Shown here one piece after another: positions 62,285 to 64,000 of a DNA stretch of 64,000 nt; the stretch's first letter is position 1; each line of letters starts with the position of its first letter. The notes beneath the pieces are model-generated. The model worked only from the letters and a program-made list of their open reading frames with translations. It had not been told where the DNA came from and did not search any database. The position numbers and the translations under genes are program-made. Source of the DNA: Nitrospirota bacterium (GTDB lineage: Bacteria > Nitrospirota > Nitrospiria > SBBL01 > JAADHI01); contig JAJDBX010000046.1 in assembly GCA_029261135.1 (NCBI GenBank), positions 142,158-206,157 of the forward strand, in the 5' to 3' direction.

Positions 62285-64000
62285 TTAGAGAGCCGACTGA
62301 GACAGAGCGCTAGATCGGGCCAATTGAATTCTGGGATGCTCTCCGATGAACCAGTTTTCATACCAGAGCTGGAACATCAGAATCATCCACAAAAGTCGTT
62401 CATAGTTTCTTTGTCCCGACATGTGTTGTGAAATCACCTTTTGAACAAAACTGGCGTCTAAGATGCCAAAACGCTTGATCCGCGTTTCCGAAAGCGTGTC
62501 CATCAGCAAGGGTTTGAGTTCTTGCCGGTACCAGTCGTTCAAGGGAATTGAAAAACCGGTCTTTCGATGACTAAAGACTTCCTCAGGTAATGCGTCTCGA
62601 AAGCTTTCTTTGAGGATATATTTTGTGATCTGCTTTGAGAGCTTCAATTCTGGTGGAACCTTCATCGCAAATTCGACCAAGTGATGATCCAAAAAAGGAG
62701 CCCGTGTTTCTAGGGAGTTGGCCATGCTCATACGATCCACTTTCGTGAGAATATCATCCGGCATGTAGACCTTCATGTCGAAATACATGCACTGATTGAG
62801 CAAGGGTTCTCCCTCAAGAAACACCCTGTTTGCCACTTCATGCGCACTCACCTTGGTCATTCTTTGCAAAAAGTCAATCGTAAAAAGCTCAGACAATATC
62901 CCTTCCCGAGCGCCAACGCTGAACAAGGCGTAATCACTGTATTTCAAGGATTGCAAAAAAGCTTTGCCTTTAAACCCAAAGGGAAGTGCCTCCCCAATAT
63001 ATTTTGAAAAGACATTCCGAATGGGTTTCGGAAGATTTTTCATAGCACCACGATCCAAAATTCTAGGGTAGCGATTGTATCCGCCAAAGAGCTCATCGCC
63101 ACCATCCCCTGAAATCGCGACCGTCACGTGTTCTCTCGTCATTTGGGAAACAAGATATGTCGGCAAAGCCGAGGAATCACCAAAGGGTTCATCGAATGAC
63201 CATTGGATTTCATCGATTAGGCTCAAGGCATCTGGCCGTGCTATTAACTCATGATGATCCGTTCCATATTTTTGGGCCACCGCCCGGGCAAAGGGCAGCT
63301 CGCTTATCTCTTGATTTTCGAGACCGATGGAAAATGTTTTTACCCGTGTATTGCTGGCCTCGCTCATCAATGCCACCATAATACTCGAGTCAATTCCTCC
63401 GCTTAAAAAAGCACCCAGAGGCACATCACTGATCAAACGAAGCGCAACAGACTCTTTCAATTTGTGGCGCAGTTCTTCACAAATCACTTCCTTTTTTCGT
63501 GACTCCGGCCGAAGCGCGTCATGGCCATAACGCGCTTCCCAATATAACTTCTTTCTCATTTCGTGATTTTGATAAACAAGATATTCCCCCGGAAAAAGCT
63601 TGTAGACATTTCTATAAATAGATCCCGGAGCCGGAATATAATTAAAAGTAAAATAATGCGAAACTGCGTTTGGAGACAGTTCTTTTTTAAATTTCGGATG
63701 ACACAACATCGACTTTATTTCAGAAGCAAAGAGAAAGTCGCCATCCATTTCAGTGTAATAAAGGGGTTTTTCACCCATTCGATCTCTGGCCAGTATTAAC
63801 TTTTCTTCATTTTTATCCCACAATGCGATCGCAAACATGCCGTTCAGGTGTGTCAAAAAATCATCACCGTAGCTTTCGTAGAGATGGACAATCACCTCTG
63901 TGTCAGAATGGGTATAAAAAGAATGGCCCTTAGAAATGAGCGCCTCTCTCAAAGAGAGGAAATTATAAATCTCACCGTTAAAAACAACGACGATAGACTT
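62285..64000 (-). CDS. Asparagine synthase (glutamine-hydrolysing type), partial at the right edge
   Basis: The frame stays open to the edge, and 16 codons read before the first internal TTG (63952): they include VVVFNGEIYNF, the AsnB N-terminal glutaminase strand. So the true start and its cysteine lie beyond 64000. The visible 571 codons carry HLNGMFAIALWD, RDRMGEKPLYYT, the PP-loop AFLSGGIDSSIMVALM and ISGDGGDELFGGYNRY. The sequence fits the amidotransferases found in exosortase A-type exopolysaccharide clusters, which may amidate uronic acids of the polymer. It is the most upstream visible gene of the operon. Confidence 0.9.
   Translation of the reverse strand, partial: KSIVVVFNGEIYNFLSLREALISKGHSFYTHSDTEVIVHLYESYGDDFLTHLNGMFAIALWDKNEEKLILARDRMGEKPLYYTEMDGDFLFASEIKSMLCHPKFKKELSPNAVSHYFTFNYIPAPGSIYRNVYKLFPGEYLVYQNHEMRKKLYWEARYGHDALRPESRKKEVICEELRHKLKESVALRLISDVPLGAFLSGGIDSSIMVALMSEASNTRVKTFSIGLENQEISELPFARAVAQKYGTDHHELIARPDALSLIDEIQWSFDEPFGDSSALPTYLVSQMTREHVTVAISGDGGDELFGGYNRYPRILDRGAMKNLPKPIRNVFSKYIGEALPFGFKGKAFLQSLKYSDYALFSVGAREGILSELFTIDFLQRMTKVSAHEVANRVFLEGEPLLNQCMYFDMKVYMPDDILTKVDRMSMANSLETRAPFLDHHLVEFAMKVPPELKLSKQITKYILKESFRDALPEEVFSHRKTGFSIPLNDWYRQELKPLLMDTLSETRIKRFGILDASFVQKVISQHMSGQRNYERLLWMILMFQLWYENWFIGEHPRIQLARSSALSQSAL

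Overview
The window looks like a chromosomal segment of a Gram-negative, probably chemolithoautotrophic bacterium with moderate GC. The strongest clue is a block of reductive TCA cycle genes: two-subunit ATP-citrate lyase, aconitase, a soluble-type fumarate reductase set and succinyl-CoA synthetase, with a monomeric isocitrate dehydrogenase nearby. An outer membrane is implied by apolipoprotein N-acyltransferase and a lipobox protein. A PEP-CTERM protein and an exopolysaccharide cluster of the exosortase-associated type add to this. Together these suggest Nitrospirota or a related phylum; that placement is inference from gene content, not a phylogeny.

Layout. 1-1.7 kb: divergent htrA-type protease (partial) and bioA. 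1.9-9.6 kb, minus strand: an RHS/YD-repeat locus. A 1231-aa secreted 'shell' stops exactly where the RHS core should begin. Two separate short secreted 'tip' genes start at that point, carry the RHS core and different C-terminal toxin-like tails, and overlap candidate immunity genes by ATGA. Tip A is broken by a one-base frameshift, and a decayed shell N-terminus lies between the two tip units. 10-24.4 kb: regulators and housekeeping genes: universal stress protein, FHA-FHA-sigma54 activator, RNase D (apparently ATA start), a TlpA-like protein, lnt, prfB with its +1 frameshift site, a kinase-like protein lacking the phospho-histidine, a GGDEF protein and a lipoprotein. 24.6-28.1 kb: clpS, icd and a small histidine kinase.

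28.4-41 kb, plus strand: the carbon-fixation block aclB-aclA-acn-frdB1-frdB2-frdA-DUF4399-sucC-sucD, ending in a truncated endonuclease V gene overlapping uppP. A palindrome sits between the -35 and -10 of a candidate promoter upstream of aclB. AclAB would cleave citrate to acetyl-CoA and oxaloacetate; FrdA with the two Fe-S proteins would reduce fumarate; SucCD makes succinyl-CoA; Icd and aconitase complete the 2-oxoglutarate to citrate steps. 2-oxoglutarate and pyruvate synthases, malate dehydrogenase and fumarase are not in the window.

41-49 kb: htpG, a PEP-CTERM protein, larE-larB-larC for nickel-pincer cofactor synthesis (LarC lacks its C-terminal half, and no larA is present), and a large secreted heparinase-like protein. 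49.3-64 kb, minus strand: a tightly packed exopolysaccharide operon with two asparagine-synthase-like proteins, three GT4 glycosyltransferases, a flippase, a phosphotransferase, a sulfotransferase, a heparinase II/III-like lyase, and an MBOAT/SGNH pair likely to O-acylate the polymer. The last gene runs off the right edge.

Two genes (rnd and frdB2) have strong Shine-Dalgarno sequences but no in-frame ATG, GTG or TTG. They seem to start at ATA and ATT.
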